NCBI RefSeq assembly: GCF_000954115.1
Contig: NZ_CP010797.1
Location: forward strand, 2,294,001-2,358,000
Length of the DNA: 64,000 nt
Reading direction: 5' to 3'
DNA from: Rhodococcus sp. B7740
GTDB lineage: Bacteria; Actinomycetota; Actinomycetes; Mycobacteriales; Mycobacteriaceae
Shown: piece after piece, positions 53,044 through 61,616 of the stretch
How positions within the stretch are numbered: position 1 is the first letter of the stretch
Layout: each line of letters opens with the position of its first letter
Notes under the pieces: generated by a model
Databases searched by the model: none
What the model was told of the DNA's origin: nothing
The model's input: the letters and a program-made list of their open reading frames with translations, nothing else
Program-made: the position numbers and the translations under genes

Positions 53044-53946
53044 TCAGTCGTGCTGTACGGGATCACGCGCGTTGATCATTTCGATGGTGCGGGTGACGAC
53101 CGGATCTGTACCGAGCTCGCTGGTGACGAGCAGGGTCTGCAGACGTGCACCACCGCTGGACAACGGCCGGTAGGCGATAGTGGGAAAAACAACCGATTGC
53201 ATCTCCTGCGGCACCAGACAGACACACGCACCGGACCCTACAAGGCTGACCAGGCCGGGCAGACTGTCGGCGCGACCACCGTCGATCGGTTCGAAACGCT
53301 CTGCTCGACAGCAGCTGTAGATCAGCTCGGCGAGGCCGGGAAGTTCGCTGGCCGAGGGCAATGCGAAAACCTCATTCCGCAAGTCCGACAAATCGATCCG
53401 ACTCGTCTCGGCCAACTCATGGTCTATCGGAAGCGCGCATATCAACGGTTCGTCCTCGAGCAACTGGGTGATGAGTCCGTCGGAGTTCATCAACGGTGCT
53501 CGCACCAAAGCAATGTCGAGACGGCCGTCCTGCACCATCGTCGCCAGCTCGGCAGAAGTCCTTTGGTGAAGATGAACGCGGACCGCGGGCAAGGTGGCAC
53601 GGATTTCGCCGATCAGACGAGGCAACGCAGCGTAAGACACCCCACTGATGAAACCGATACGCAACGTTCCCTCGCTTCCGTCGGCTATCCGCATGGCGCG
53701 TTGCTCCGCGGCGCGATGTGCATCGATCAGACGCCGCGCGTCGACCGCGAACGCTTCACCAGCCGCAGTCAGGGTGACCTGGCGAGTGCTGCGTTCCAGT
53801 AAGCGCACACCCAAGCTTCGTTCCAGTCGCTGCATAGCCTGAGTCAGAGGAGGTTGCGCCATGCACAGCCGTGCAGCTGCCCTGGTGAAGTGCCGTTCCT
53901 CGGCGAGAACAACGAACTGCTCAAGCAACCGGCGTGAATAGTCCAT
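53044..53946 (-). CDS. LysR-family transcriptional regulator
   Basis: A 300-residue LysR protein. The winged helix is FVVLAEERHFTRAAARLCMA, then QPPLTQAMQRLERSLGVRLL and ERSTRQVTLTAAG, near consensus, followed by the periplasmic-binding-type effector domain (GTLRIGFISGVSYAALPRLI). It is divergent from the CoA-transferase/MFS/enoyl-CoA hydratase operon, with a LysR-type inverted repeat between them, and should be its activator. The ligand is probably the acid or CoA ester handled by that operon. Confidence 0.92.
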   Translation of the reverse strand: MDYSRRLLEQFVVLAEERHFTRAAARLCMAQPPLTQAMQRLERSLGVRLLERSTRQVTLTAAGEAFAVDARRLIDAHRAAEQRAMRIADGSEGTLRIGFISGVSYAALPRLIGEIRATLPAVRVHLHQRTSAELATMVQDGRLDIALVRAPLMNSDGLITQLLEDEPLICALPIDHELAETSRIDLSDLRNEVFALPSASELPGLAELIYSCCRAERFEPIDGGRADSLPGLVSLVGSGACVCLVPQEMQSVVFPTIAYRPLSSGGARLQTLLVTSELGTDPVVTRTIEMINARDPVQHD

Positions 53947-53958
53947 ACTTCTTACGGT

Positions 53959-53979
53959 ATCAATTGGGCCTTAATTGAT
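53959..53979. promoter_or_regulatory. LysR-type inverted repeat (T-N11-A)
   Basis: ATCAATT (53959-53965) and AATTGAT (53973-53979) are perfect seven-base arms around a seven-base centre and fit the T-N11-A rule for LysR sites. It lies 13 bp from the LysR start and 37 bp before the GTG at 54017. Confidence 0.6.
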
Positions 53980-54016
53980 ATTGGACTACGCATCGTGAAA
54001 CAGCTTTCATTGTGAT

Positions 54017-55267
54017 GTGAAACACTGCAATGTTGAGACGCCGCACACCCGCCCGGCACCTGGCTCATCTCACCCTCCGGTTGCAAGAGATGCCACCGGC
54101 CCCCTCGCCGGGATAAGGGTCATCGAGCTGGCGACGGTGATCATGGGCCCTTACGCCGGTCAGCAACTAGGCGATCTGGGCGCAGATGTCATCAAAGTCG
54201 AAGCCCCCAGCGGTGATCCGACGCGACAATTCGACCCCAAACGCCACCCTGGTATGGCAGGACCCACCCTCAACCTCAATCGCAACAAGCGCAGCATCGC
54301 CCTCGATCTCAAAACCGAGGCAGGGCGGGACGCATTTCTGGCGCTGCTGAAGAGCGCGGACGCGTTCATCACCAACGTCCGACCCGCCGGGCTCGACCGC
54401 CTGGCCCTGGGATGGGAGGATCTCCATTCGAGTAACCCTCGATTGATCTACGTCAGTGCCCAGGGATTTCGTAGTGATTCCGCATTGCGCAACAATGCCG
54501 CGTACGACGACATCATTCAAGCGGCCAGCGGCGCAGTCTGGCTGAACGAACAAGTTACAGGACAGCCGTACTTCGTTCCCACCGTCATCGCCGACAAGGT
54601 ATGCGGTTTGATGATGGTGCAGGCCGTGCTGGCCGCATTGCACCACCGCGGTATAAGCGGCTCCGGTCAGCACGTCGAGGTTCCCATGGCGGACACCATG
54701 ATCGCGTTCAATTTGGTCGAGCACCTGGCCGGTGCGTCGCTTTCGCCGTCGGACGAGAACGGTTTCGGCTACCAACGTGTACTCAGTAGAGAGCGGAAGG
54801 CTTGCCGAACCGCCGACGGCTTGATGTGCATCCTGCCCTACAGCGACAAGAATTGGCGCGACTTCTTCTCACTCGCCGGGGACGAGGTCGGCGCAGCCGA
54901 CCCACGCTTTGTCACCATGGCCGGTCGAGTGGCCAACTCGGATGATCTCTACTCGCGAATGCGGTCCCTCACACCGCGATTCAGCACATCGCATTGGCAG
55001 CATGTATGCAACCGAGCCAGCATTCCTGCGCACCCGGTCTACAGCCTGTCCGAGAGCGCCGAAAGCGACTACGCCCGAGACGGCGACTTGGTGACCACTG
55101 CGCAACATCCGACCGAGGGCCCCTATCGCGTCGTGGCACACCCGAGTCGATACTCCGCCACACCACCGAGTCTGCGCCGTCACTGTCCACAACTGGGTCA
55201 AGACACCGACGCAATCCTCGACGAGATCGGTTTCACCGAGCGCCGAAACACTTTGGAGCAGCTATGA
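54017..55267 (+). CDS. CaiB/BaiF-type (family III) CoA-transferase
   Basis: A 416-residue family III CoA-transferase with LAGIRVIELATVIMGPYAGQ, the GADVIKVE block, the expected catalytic aspartate in NAAYDDIIQAASG and GQHVEVPMADTMIAF. It is intact and of normal length. It should move CoA onto a carboxylic acid substrate. First gene of a LysR-divergent operon; the next gene overlaps its stop by four bases. A short N-terminal extension before residue 30 is poorly conserved. Confidence 0.92.
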   Translation: MKHCNVETPHTRPAPGSSHPPVARDATGPLAGIRVIELATVIMGPYAGQQLGDLGADVIKVEAPSGDPTRQFDPKRHPGMAGPTLNLNRNKRSIALDLKTEAGRDAFLALLKSADAFITNVRPAGLDRLALGWEDLHSSNPRLIYVSAQGFRSDSALRNNAAYDDIIQAASGAVWLNEQVTGQPYFVPTVIADKVCGLMMVQAVLAALHHRGISGSGQHVEVPMADTMIAFNLVEHLAGASLSPSDENGFGYQRVLSRERKACRTADGLMCILPYSDKNWRDFFSLAGDEVGAADPRFVTMAGRVANSDDLYSRMRSLTPRFSTSHWQHVCNRASIPAHPVYSLSESAESDYARDGDLVTTAQHPTEGPYRVVAHPSRYSATPPSLRRHCPQLGQDTDAILDEIGFTERRNTLEQL

Positions 55268-56556
55268 ACAGCACAACGTCGACGTCCGCCACATCGACAC
55301 CGACTCTCAACCGCCGCCGACAGTTGGTGACCGGGACCGTCGGCCACCTCGTCGAATACTTCGACTGGAGCGCGTACTCCTTCCTTGCGATCTATTTTGC
55401 CCACCAGTTCTTCCCCGGTGAGGACGGCTCGATGGTCCCACTGCTGAGCACCTTCGCCGTGTTCGCAGTCGGGTTCCTCGCTCGACCCGTCGGCGGAGTC
55501 GTGTTGGGCCGGATAGCCGACAAGCATGGGCGTAAGACCGCGTTGACCCTCTCCGTCGCCTTGATGGGTGCCGGTAGTCTTCTCATCGGCGTAGCGCCCA
55601 CGTACGGACAGGTCGGGATGCTCGCTCCGATCGTCCTGGTGCTGGCCCGGCTCATCCAGGGCTTCTCCACGGGCGGCGAATTGGCGACCGCCAGCGCCTT
55701 CTTGATGGAGTCGGCCCCATCTCATCGACGGGGGCTCTACACCAGCTTCACCTATGTCAGCTCCAGCGTCGGCAAAGTCTTCTGCCTTGCGCTCATCACC
55801 GCTTTGGTGCACGTGGTCGGCAATGACACGACGGGGGACTGGGCGTGGCGCGTACCCTTCCTCATCGGTGCGGCCGGCGCAGTAGTCGCCTGGTGGATTC
55901 GCCGCCACGCCGAAGAGACCTACGAGCGCTCCGAGGAGCCGACCGTACCGACCACACCGTTCCGCGAGTTGGCGAAGAACCACGGCCCCTCACTTCGACG
56001 CGCATTCGTGCTCTGCTCTATCACCGCGGCCATGTTCTACACATGGACCACGTTCATACCGACCTGGGCAGTAGTGACCGCCGGAGTCGACAAGGAAAGC
56101 GCGGTGCTGGTCTCCACGGTCGCCTTCTGCTTCTACGGTGTCATACAGATCCCCCTGGGCGCTTTGTCGGACAAAATCGGTCGGCGACCGATGATTTTCG
56201 TGTTCACTATCGGCAACGCCGCGCTCACCGTCCCACTGTTCATCACCATTTCGTCGAGCGCCGTGCGATTGCTGCTCATCCAGTGCGCCGGAATGTTGAT
56301 CACCTCGTGCCTGATGTCGGTATCGGGAGCCGTGATCGGGGAAATGTTCCCCGCCCGGGTACGCGTGCTGGCGACCGGCACCGCAATCTCCGTCGCTACT
56401 GCCGTCTTCGGCGGCACTGTACCCACCATCGGCACAGCTCTGCACAGCATCGGCCAACCGATCCTGTTCCCCATTTACCTGGTCGTGCTCAACCTGCTCG
56501 CACTGCTCGTCCTGGCCCGTACGCCGGAGACAGCGCACAGCGCACTTCCCCGGTAA
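55264..56556 (+). CDS. MFS transporter, metabolite:H+ symporter type
   Basis: A 430-residue MFS permease with 12 predicted helices. The family motifs GRIADKHGRKTAL (loop 2-3) and GALSDKIGRRPMI (loop 8-9) and the RLIQGFSTGGELATASAFLMESAP block place it in the MHS group (KgtP/ProP/ShiA-like), which takes up organic acids and related solutes. ATG 55264 overlaps the CoA-transferase stop. It is the probable importer of the acid activated by that enzyme. Confidence 0.92.
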   Translation: MNSTTSTSATSTPTLNRRRQLVTGTVGHLVEYFDWSAYSFLAIYFAHQFFPGEDGSMVPLLSTFAVFAVGFLARPVGGVVLGRIADKHGRKTALTLSVALMGAGSLLIGVAPTYGQVGMLAPIVLVLARLIQGFSTGGELATASAFLMESAPSHRRGLYTSFTYVSSSVGKVFCLALITALVHVVGNDTTGDWAWRVPFLIGAAGAVVAWWIRRHAEETYERSEEPTVPTTPFRELAKNHGPSLRRAFVLCSITAAMFYTWTTFIPTWAVVTAGVDKESAVLVSTVAFCFYGVIQIPLGALSDKIGRRPMIFVFTIGNAALTVPLFITISSSAVRLLLIQCAGMLITSCLMSVSGAVIGEMFPARVRVLATGTAISVATAVFGGTVPTIGTALHSIGQPILFPIYLVVLNLLALLVLARTPETAHSALPR

Positions 56557-56588
56557 CCGGTCTCGACACCCCACCGATCTGCGAACGG

Positions 56589-57395
56589 ATGCACCACCCC
56601 ATGCCTTCCACCGAGAACGACTTGAATATCGACGTCGACGGCTACATCGGCACCATCACCCTCAACCGCCCGACCCGCAAAAATGCCTTCACCACACCCA
56701 TGCTCCACACATGGGCAGCCGCTCTTCGGGATTTTCAATTGAACGATCATGTCCGTGTGGTCGTCGTGCGCGGTGCCGGCGACGCGTTCTGCGCCGGCGC
56801 TGACCTCGGAGATCTCAGCGAACTGGATCGATCGCCGCTGAGCACCCGCAAATTGATGAGCGAGCACGTCCACCAGGTCGCTCGCGCGGTCGACGATCTG
56901 ACCAAACCCCTGATCGCAGGGATCCACGGACCCGCAATCGGGGCGGGCATGGACATGGCGCTGATGTGCGACTATCGCATCGCCTCGGACCGAGCTCGAT
57001 TGTCCGAGGGATACATCCGTGTCGGGCTCGTTCCCGGTGACGGCGGATGCTTCTACTTACCCCGCCTGATCGGCAGCTCCCGAGCACTGCGTCTGCTGTG
57101 GACCGGGGAGACGGTCACCGCCGAGCATGCGTTGAACTGGGGAATCGTTGACGAAGTCTGCTCGGCCGACGACTTCGACACCCGCCTCCACACCTTCGCC
57201 CAGCAACTCGCCGCCCAACCACCCGCCGCAATTCAGATGATCAAAACCGCAGTGCGACAGTCCGATAGCGGCGACCTTCGCGCAGCACTCGATCTGATCG
57301 CCTCACACCAGGCGGTTGCGATGGCGACCTCGGACTCGGTTGAGGCGCTCGCTGCTCGCACCGACAAACGTTCCCCCGTCTTCGAAGGAAGATGA
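56589..57395 (+). CDS. Enoyl-CoA hydratase/isomerase (crotonase family)
   Basis: A 268-residue crotonase with ITLNRPTRKNAFTTPML, the oxyanion-hole segment GAGDAFCAGADLGDL and the second glycine-rich HGPAIGAGMDMALMCDYRIA. An acidic residue lies in the catalytic loop region EGYIRVGLVPGDGG, which is longer on the acidic side than in simple hydratases. ATG 56589 is the first start; ATG 56601 is also possible. It follows the MFS gene by 32 bases and should act on the CoA ester made by the CoA-transferase. Confidence 0.9.
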   Translation: MHHPMPSTENDLNIDVDGYIGTITLNRPTRKNAFTTPMLHTWAAALRDFQLNDHVRVVVVRGAGDAFCAGADLGDLSELDRSPLSTRKLMSEHVHQVARAVDDLTKPLIAGIHGPAIGAGMDMALMCDYRIASDRARLSEGYIRVGLVPGDGGCFYLPRLIGSSRALRLLWTGETVTAEHALNWGIVDEVCSADDFDTRLHTFAQQLAAQPPAAIQMIKTAVRQSDSGDLRAALDLIASHQAVAMATSDSVEALAARTDKRSPVFEGR

Positions 57396-57431
57396 CACAA
57401 ATCCCGAACACGGTCCGCGGCGTGCCTGGCC

Positions 57432-58244
57432 GTGTATCAACGCCCGACAGAAAGCCTCAACGTGCCCCTGCCCGACGGCCTGGACCTCGACGTCCACGAC
57501 AATATCGCCACCATCACGCTCAACCGCCCCTCGGCGTTGAACACCCTCACCTTCGAGATGATCGACGCCCTGACCGACCTCTACGACCGCGTCGATCGGG
57601 ACCCCGATGTACTGGTGGTACTCCTCACCGCGGCGGGAACCAGAGCATTCTGCGCAGGAATCGACGTCAAGGAGTTGAAAAACGCCGACGCACAGGACCG
57701 ACTGGCCGCGATGCCCATGGGAGGACCCCGACGCAACCTGTTCGAGGTGATGACCGAATGCGCGAAGCCCACCGTTGCCGCCGTGACCGGACTCGCCCTC
57801 GGTGCCGGTTGCGAACTCGCCCTCGCCTCCGACATCAGAATCCTTGCCGCCGACGCGAGGATGGGACTACCCGAAGCCAAGGTCGGCATGGGCGCGAACT
57901 TCGCGAGCCACATCCTGCCGCGGCTCATCCCACGGGGACTGGCATTCGAAATGCTCTACACCGGGAGAACCATCGACGCTGACACCGCGCACACCTGGGG
58001 ACTCGCGAATCAGCTCGTCGACACCGACGTCCGCGCGAAAGCCGAAAATATGTGCCGGACAATCGCATCGAATGCACCTCTGACCGTCAGACGTTACAAA
58101 CAAGTAATCGCGGCGGGAGCGGACCTTCCCCTTTCGGCCGCGATGCGCATCCGGGGAATACCCAATCCATACACCAGCGCGGACCGAACAGAAGGCCTCG
58201 ACGCCATGCTCACCAAACGGTCCCCTCAGTGGCAAGCCCGATGA
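57432..58244 (+). CDS. Enoyl-CoA hydratase/isomerase (crotonase family)
   Basis: A 270-residue crotonase, clearly different from its upstream neighbour. It has ITLNRPSALNTLTFEMIDAL, AAGTRAFCAGIDVKEL and TGLALGAGCELALASDIRIL; the catalytic region is GLPEAKVGMGANFASHI. GTG 57432 is taken as the start, with GTG 57462 as alternative. It lies 36 bases after the first crotonase. Two crotonases in a row suggest hydration followed by a second step such as ring opening, isomerisation or thioester hydrolysis. Confidence 0.9.
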   Translation: MYQRPTESLNVPLPDGLDLDVHDNIATITLNRPSALNTLTFEMIDALTDLYDRVDRDPDVLVVLLTAAGTRAFCAGIDVKELKNADAQDRLAAMPMGGPRRNLFEVMTECAKPTVAAVTGLALGAGCELALASDIRILAADARMGLPEAKVGMGANFASHILPRLIPRGLAFEMLYTGRTIDADTAHTWGLANQLVDTDVRAKAENMCRTIASNAPLTVRRYKQVIAAGADLPLSAAMRIRGIPNPYTSADRTEGLDAMLTKRSPQWQAR

Positions 58245-58339
58245 CGAGGTTCTGCGTGGTCACCGAGATCGAGATGTTTCACCACGCGTGGAACACGACC
58301 CGACACGATTGTTCCCCAACGGCTCGTGCCGTCCGGGGA

Positions 58340-58983
58340 GAGGGACTGTCAGGTGAGGGTGCGAAATTCTGGCTGTCGGTGCTCACCGAGATCTAGAACC
58401 GCGGTGTTGCCGATGTCTGCATCGTGGTGTGCGACGGCTGAAGGGCCCGCCGGAGGCGATCAACACCGGGTGGGAGCTGGCGGTGGTGCAGACATGCATT
58501 ATTTATCTGATACGCAACACTTTTCGGTTCGCATCCCGAAAATATCGGGATGAGATCGCACGTGATCTCAAGCCCGACTACACCGCTCCTTCGGAGTCGG
58601 CGGCGAAGGAATGGTTCACCGAGTTCACCGGAAAGTGGGGTGATCTGTATCCGGCGATCGTCAAGATGTGGGACAACGCGTGGAGCGAGTTCGTACCGTA
58701 GTCCTGGACTACGACGTCGAGATCAGGCGGGTGATCTGCTCGACGAACGCGATCGAGTCCGTCAACGCCCGCTACAGGCGTGCGGTGCGGGCTCGTGGGC
58801 ACTTCCCCACCGAGCAGGCGGCGCTCAAGTGCCTATATCTGGCGACGCGTGCTCTGGACCCCACCGGGAAAGGTCGGGCACGATGGGCGATGAGGCGAAA
58901 GCCAGCACTCAATGCATTCGCTATCGAGATCAGCGAAGACGGCCACGATAGAGAAAGTACCCCCGCGACCGTTGATGAGGTTA
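58340..58983 (+). mobile_element. IS256-family transposase relic
   Basis: Fragments in three frames match the second half of IS256 (Mutator) transposases: GEGAKFWLSVLTEI, stop, then NRGVADVCIVVCDGLKGPPE, AINTGWELAVVQTCIIYLIR and WGDLYPAIVKMWDNAWSEFVP, stop, then DYDVEIRRVICSTNAIESVN and HFPTEQAALKCLYLATRALD. One in-frame stop (58394) and a frame change near 58700 make it inactive. The N-terminal half is missing. It ends at the left edge of long repeat copy B. Confidence 0.88.
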
Positions 58984-59715
58984 GTCAGCTCAGCCAGATC
59001 AAGTTGTGACAGCCTCGTGACAGCGAGCCACACGCAGAGACCACCAACCAACCCGAAGAGCGGGCCCGAGCTGCACGAATGTGGAGATGCGACGACGAGA
59101 GAGCAGACCTTACGCGGATCTGAAATCCGCTGTCTCGGTTGTCCACTCAAATCCGTAGTAAGCCGGCGAAGTACACGCTACCACCCGAAAGCACTGTCCT
59201 AGTCCAGAAATCTGGATCCACATGGACTCCGGTGCCCCCAGTCGGACTCGAACCGACACTTGACGGATTTTAAGTCCCTAGAAGTGGATTCACCTGAACT
59301 ACACTGGACTCAATATTTGTTTATTACCAACATCTTTCGTACATCGACGTCCGGGCCAGTCCATGTCCGAACGTGCCGACTTGTGACACTCTCGTGACAC
59401 CGAACTGCCGCCGATGTTTCAACACCGGACAGTCCTAATCGGTGTCGGACAGCCACGGTATCGGGTGCACGGAGAGCTTCCTGGCGCACCAACGCTCTGT
59501 GCGGACTCGTGACAACCAGGCTCATTTGTCGCGAACCCATATCGCCCTCGAGTCAGTCGAAAGTGCAACGGCGAACCCCACTGCTCGGTTCAACGGCTTG
59601 TTGGACTAAAGCTGCTCCAGGCCAGCGTTAGCCATCCGGCGATGATGCTGACGAACAGTTGCCGAGGTGCCAACGATAGACACGATGCCGCCGACGACAT
59701 CGCACGGAAACGATT
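58970..59715. repeat. Long direct repeat with tRNA-like core, copy B
   Basis: Diverged direct copy of 37490-38360, with the same core and the same 266-bp spacing to the CTGTGCGGACTCGTGACAAC block, but lacking about 140 bp near the right end. It joins the IS256 relic on the left and the truncated FAA hydrolase gene on the right. TTGTGACA/CTCGTGACA motifs occur on both sides of the core, as in copy A. Confidence 0.75.
59231..59277 (-). other. tRNA 3'-half fragment (attachment-core-like), copy B
   Basis: Same T-arm (GTGTCGGTTCGAGTCCGAC), anticodon-type stem-loop and GGGGGCACC acceptor strand as the fragment in copy A; the differences are in the variable loop (TCAA for CACA). The 5' half of a tRNA is again absent. 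Confidence 0.65.
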
Positions 59716-59734
59716 GTCGCGCGGTCGAGATGTG

Positions 59735-60415
59735 ATGACGATTCGAGGGATGTCGAGCCCGTGTCGGCACCGACTGCACCTTTTCAAGAATCCGCTTGCA
59801 TGGGGCCCGGTGCATCCAGAACCCGAACTGGCCGCGGTGATCGGCACCACCCTGTGCCGGGCGACACCGAGCGCAGCATTGGCCGGGGTATTCGGATACA
59901 CGATCATCGACGACGTCACTTCGCCCGGACTCAAGGGTGAGGACAGCGTCGAACTGGTCATGGCCGGAGGGATCGGCATCGAAGAACACTGGCGCGAGAG
60001 CACCGGCGACTACGACCGATCGTTGTATCTGACTTACCACGCGCGATCCAAAGGCACAGACACATTCGCGCCCATCGGTCCTTGGGTGGTCACTCCCGAC
60101 GAGGTCGCAAACCCCGACGATCTGGCAGTCCGTGCATATCTCGACGATGAACTCGTCCTGGAAGATTCCACCGCCAACCTGACTTTCGCCGTCGGCGATG
60201 TTCTTTCGCACCTCTCACACTCGATGACACTCGTGCCCGGAGATATCGTCCACTTCGGCACCGCAGCCCGTCCGGCAGCACCGGAACGCTTCCCCACCAT
60301 TCGATCCATCGACCTCACTCGGTACGGATGCACTGTTTCCATAGAGATCGACGGCCTTGGCAGACTGGACAGCACAGTTAACAGAATCCCCATGGTGATC
60401 AATCACCCCTACTGA
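59735..60415 (+). CDS. FAA hydrolase-family protein, probably 5'-truncated
   Basis: Fumarylacetoacetate-hydrolase fold: HPEPELAAVIG supplies the metal-ligand Glu pair, VFGYTIIDDVTSPGLKGEDS and YLTYHARSKGTDTFAPIGPW follow, then HFGTA. The family normally has 20 to 60 or more extra residues before HPEPELA, including the KxPSxxxGPG segment. Here that part is replaced by sequence continuing from repeat copy B, so the 5' end seems lost. ATG 59735 would still allow a 226-residue product. It may be a catabolic hydrolase for C-C bond cleavage that is now inactive. Confidence 0.7.
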   Translation: MTIRGMSSPCRHRLHLFKNPLAWGPVHPEPELAAVIGTTLCRATPSAALAGVFGYTIIDDVTSPGLKGEDSVELVMAGGIGIEEHWRESTGDYDRSLYLTYHARSKGTDTFAPIGPWVVTPDEVANPDDLAVRAYLDDELVLEDSTANLTFAVGDVLSHLSHSMTLVPGDIVHFGTAARPAAPERFPTIRSIDLTRYGCTVSIEIDGLGRLDSTVNRIPMVINHPY

Positions 60416-60428
60416 TCAGAGCACTCGA

Positions 60429-61064
60429 ATGACCCCAATCTCGGCCGGCAAGAACGATGGTCGTCGCGCGCGCGGTGCCGCTTCCAGAGAGGCAATTCTG
60501 CGCGCGGCAACCGCTCTGTTCTCTACCCGCGGGTACGCAGCAACCGGAATATCGGCCATCGCCGCCGAAGCCGGGGTGAACTCGGGTTCGATCTACCATG
60601 CGTTCGGCAGCAAGGAGGGGCTACTTCAAGCCGTACTCAGCGCCTGCGCTGACAGTGTTTTCGATCGGATCGAGAATCCTGTCGCCGCCGATTCGGCAAC
60701 TCCCTCGGACAGACTCCGCGCAGCAGCACGAATCCTGGTCGATGATCCGGTTTTTCTGCGTTTGTTCCTGCTGCTCGCCCTCGAAAAGGACGGGGACTCC
60801 ATTGTCCGGGCCGCCGTCGAGGAGGTGCGTTCCCGGGCGCGATCGGTCGTGGTGGCTGCCATCGGCTCGACGCTGGAAGACGTTCCCATGGCCTACCGAT
60901 CGGCAGTTGCAGACACCATCGGGCGTTTGGCTCTCGTACTTCTCGACGGGCTCTTCGTCTCCCAACAGCTCGACAGCGAGGCCGCCGATCTCGAGCAAAC
61001 ACTCACTCTCGTCACCACACTCACCGATCTTGCGCTCAGGAACATCACCGAACTCATACCCTGA
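60429..61064 (+). CDS. TetR-family transcriptional regulator
   Basis: A 211-residue TetR protein. The DNA-binding domain reads SREAILRAATALFSTRGYAA, then TGISAIAAEAGVNSGSIYHA and FGSKEGLL, near consensus. It begins 13 bases after the FAA hydrolase stop and precedes the SnoaL-like gene by 20 bases, so these three are probably co-transcribed. Likely a local repressor. Confidence 0.9.
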   Translation: MTPISAGKNDGRRARGAASREAILRAATALFSTRGYAATGISAIAAEAGVNSGSIYHAFGSKEGLLQAVLSACADSVFDRIENPVAADSATPSDRLRAAARILVDDPVFLRLFLLLALEKDGDSIVRAAVEEVRSRARSVVVAAIGSTLEDVPMAYRSAVADTIGRLALVLLDGLFVSQQLDSEAADLEQTLTLVTTLTDLALRNITELIP

Positions 61065-61084
61065 GCCACAACTACGAGGGGTTC

Positions 61085-61531
61085 ATGCGAAAGATGACCA
61101 TCAACGATACCGACCGCAGTGCAATCGCCGACCTGGTAGCCGAGTTCGCTTGGCGCATCGACCACGAAGCCGGACACGGTGTGGAGGACCTCTTCACCGA
61201 GGACGGAACGTACGACCTCGCTGGATGGTCGCACACGGGCCGCGAGGCACTCCGCCGGTCCTACCGAATGCGAGCAGCCCAGGGCCCGCGAACCTCGCGA
61301 CACATCTTCACCAACCTTCGCGTCCGGTCATCCACAACCAGCGACACTGCAACCGGTACCTGCGTGTTGACGCTGCACGCCCGCGATGGTCGGCCCCCGC
61401 ACCCGCTCTCACCGGTGATGGTCGCCGACTACGTCGACACTTACCACCGTGACATCGACGGAAACTGGCGCTTCGGCACCAGAATTGTCAGCATTGTGTT
61501 CGTCCAGGTCCCCGACGATGCCGCAGTCTGA
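61085..61531 (+). CDS. SnoaL-like (NTF2-fold) protein
   Basis: A 148-residue NTF2-like protein: IADLVAEFAWRIDHE near the start, LFTEDGTYDLAGWSH in the middle and a beta-rich end (ADYVDTYHRDIDGNWRFGTR). The fold hosts dehydratases, isomerases and ring-hydroxylating small subunits. ATG 61085 follows GAGGGG; ATG 61094 is an alternative. Last gene of the FAA hydrolase/TetR run. Confidence 0.8.
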   Translation: MRKMTINDTDRSAIADLVAEFAWRIDHEAGHGVEDLFTEDGTYDLAGWSHTGREALRRSYRMRAAQGPRTSRHIFTNLRVRSSTTSDTATGTCVLTLHARDGRPPHPLSPVMVADYVDTYHRDIDGNWRFGTRIVSIVFVQVPDDAAV

Positions 61532-61616
61532 CCGCTCGCTCGGTCCCGACATCCGAACATCCCGGTCGGGCAAAGGTCGACACAAACCACCTTCCGAGCT
61601 GTTCGTCGCCCTCGGC

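Noticed and set aside
58429..59009. Intact IS256 transposase
   Set aside because: Needs a stop codon bypass and a frame change, and lacks its N-terminal half.
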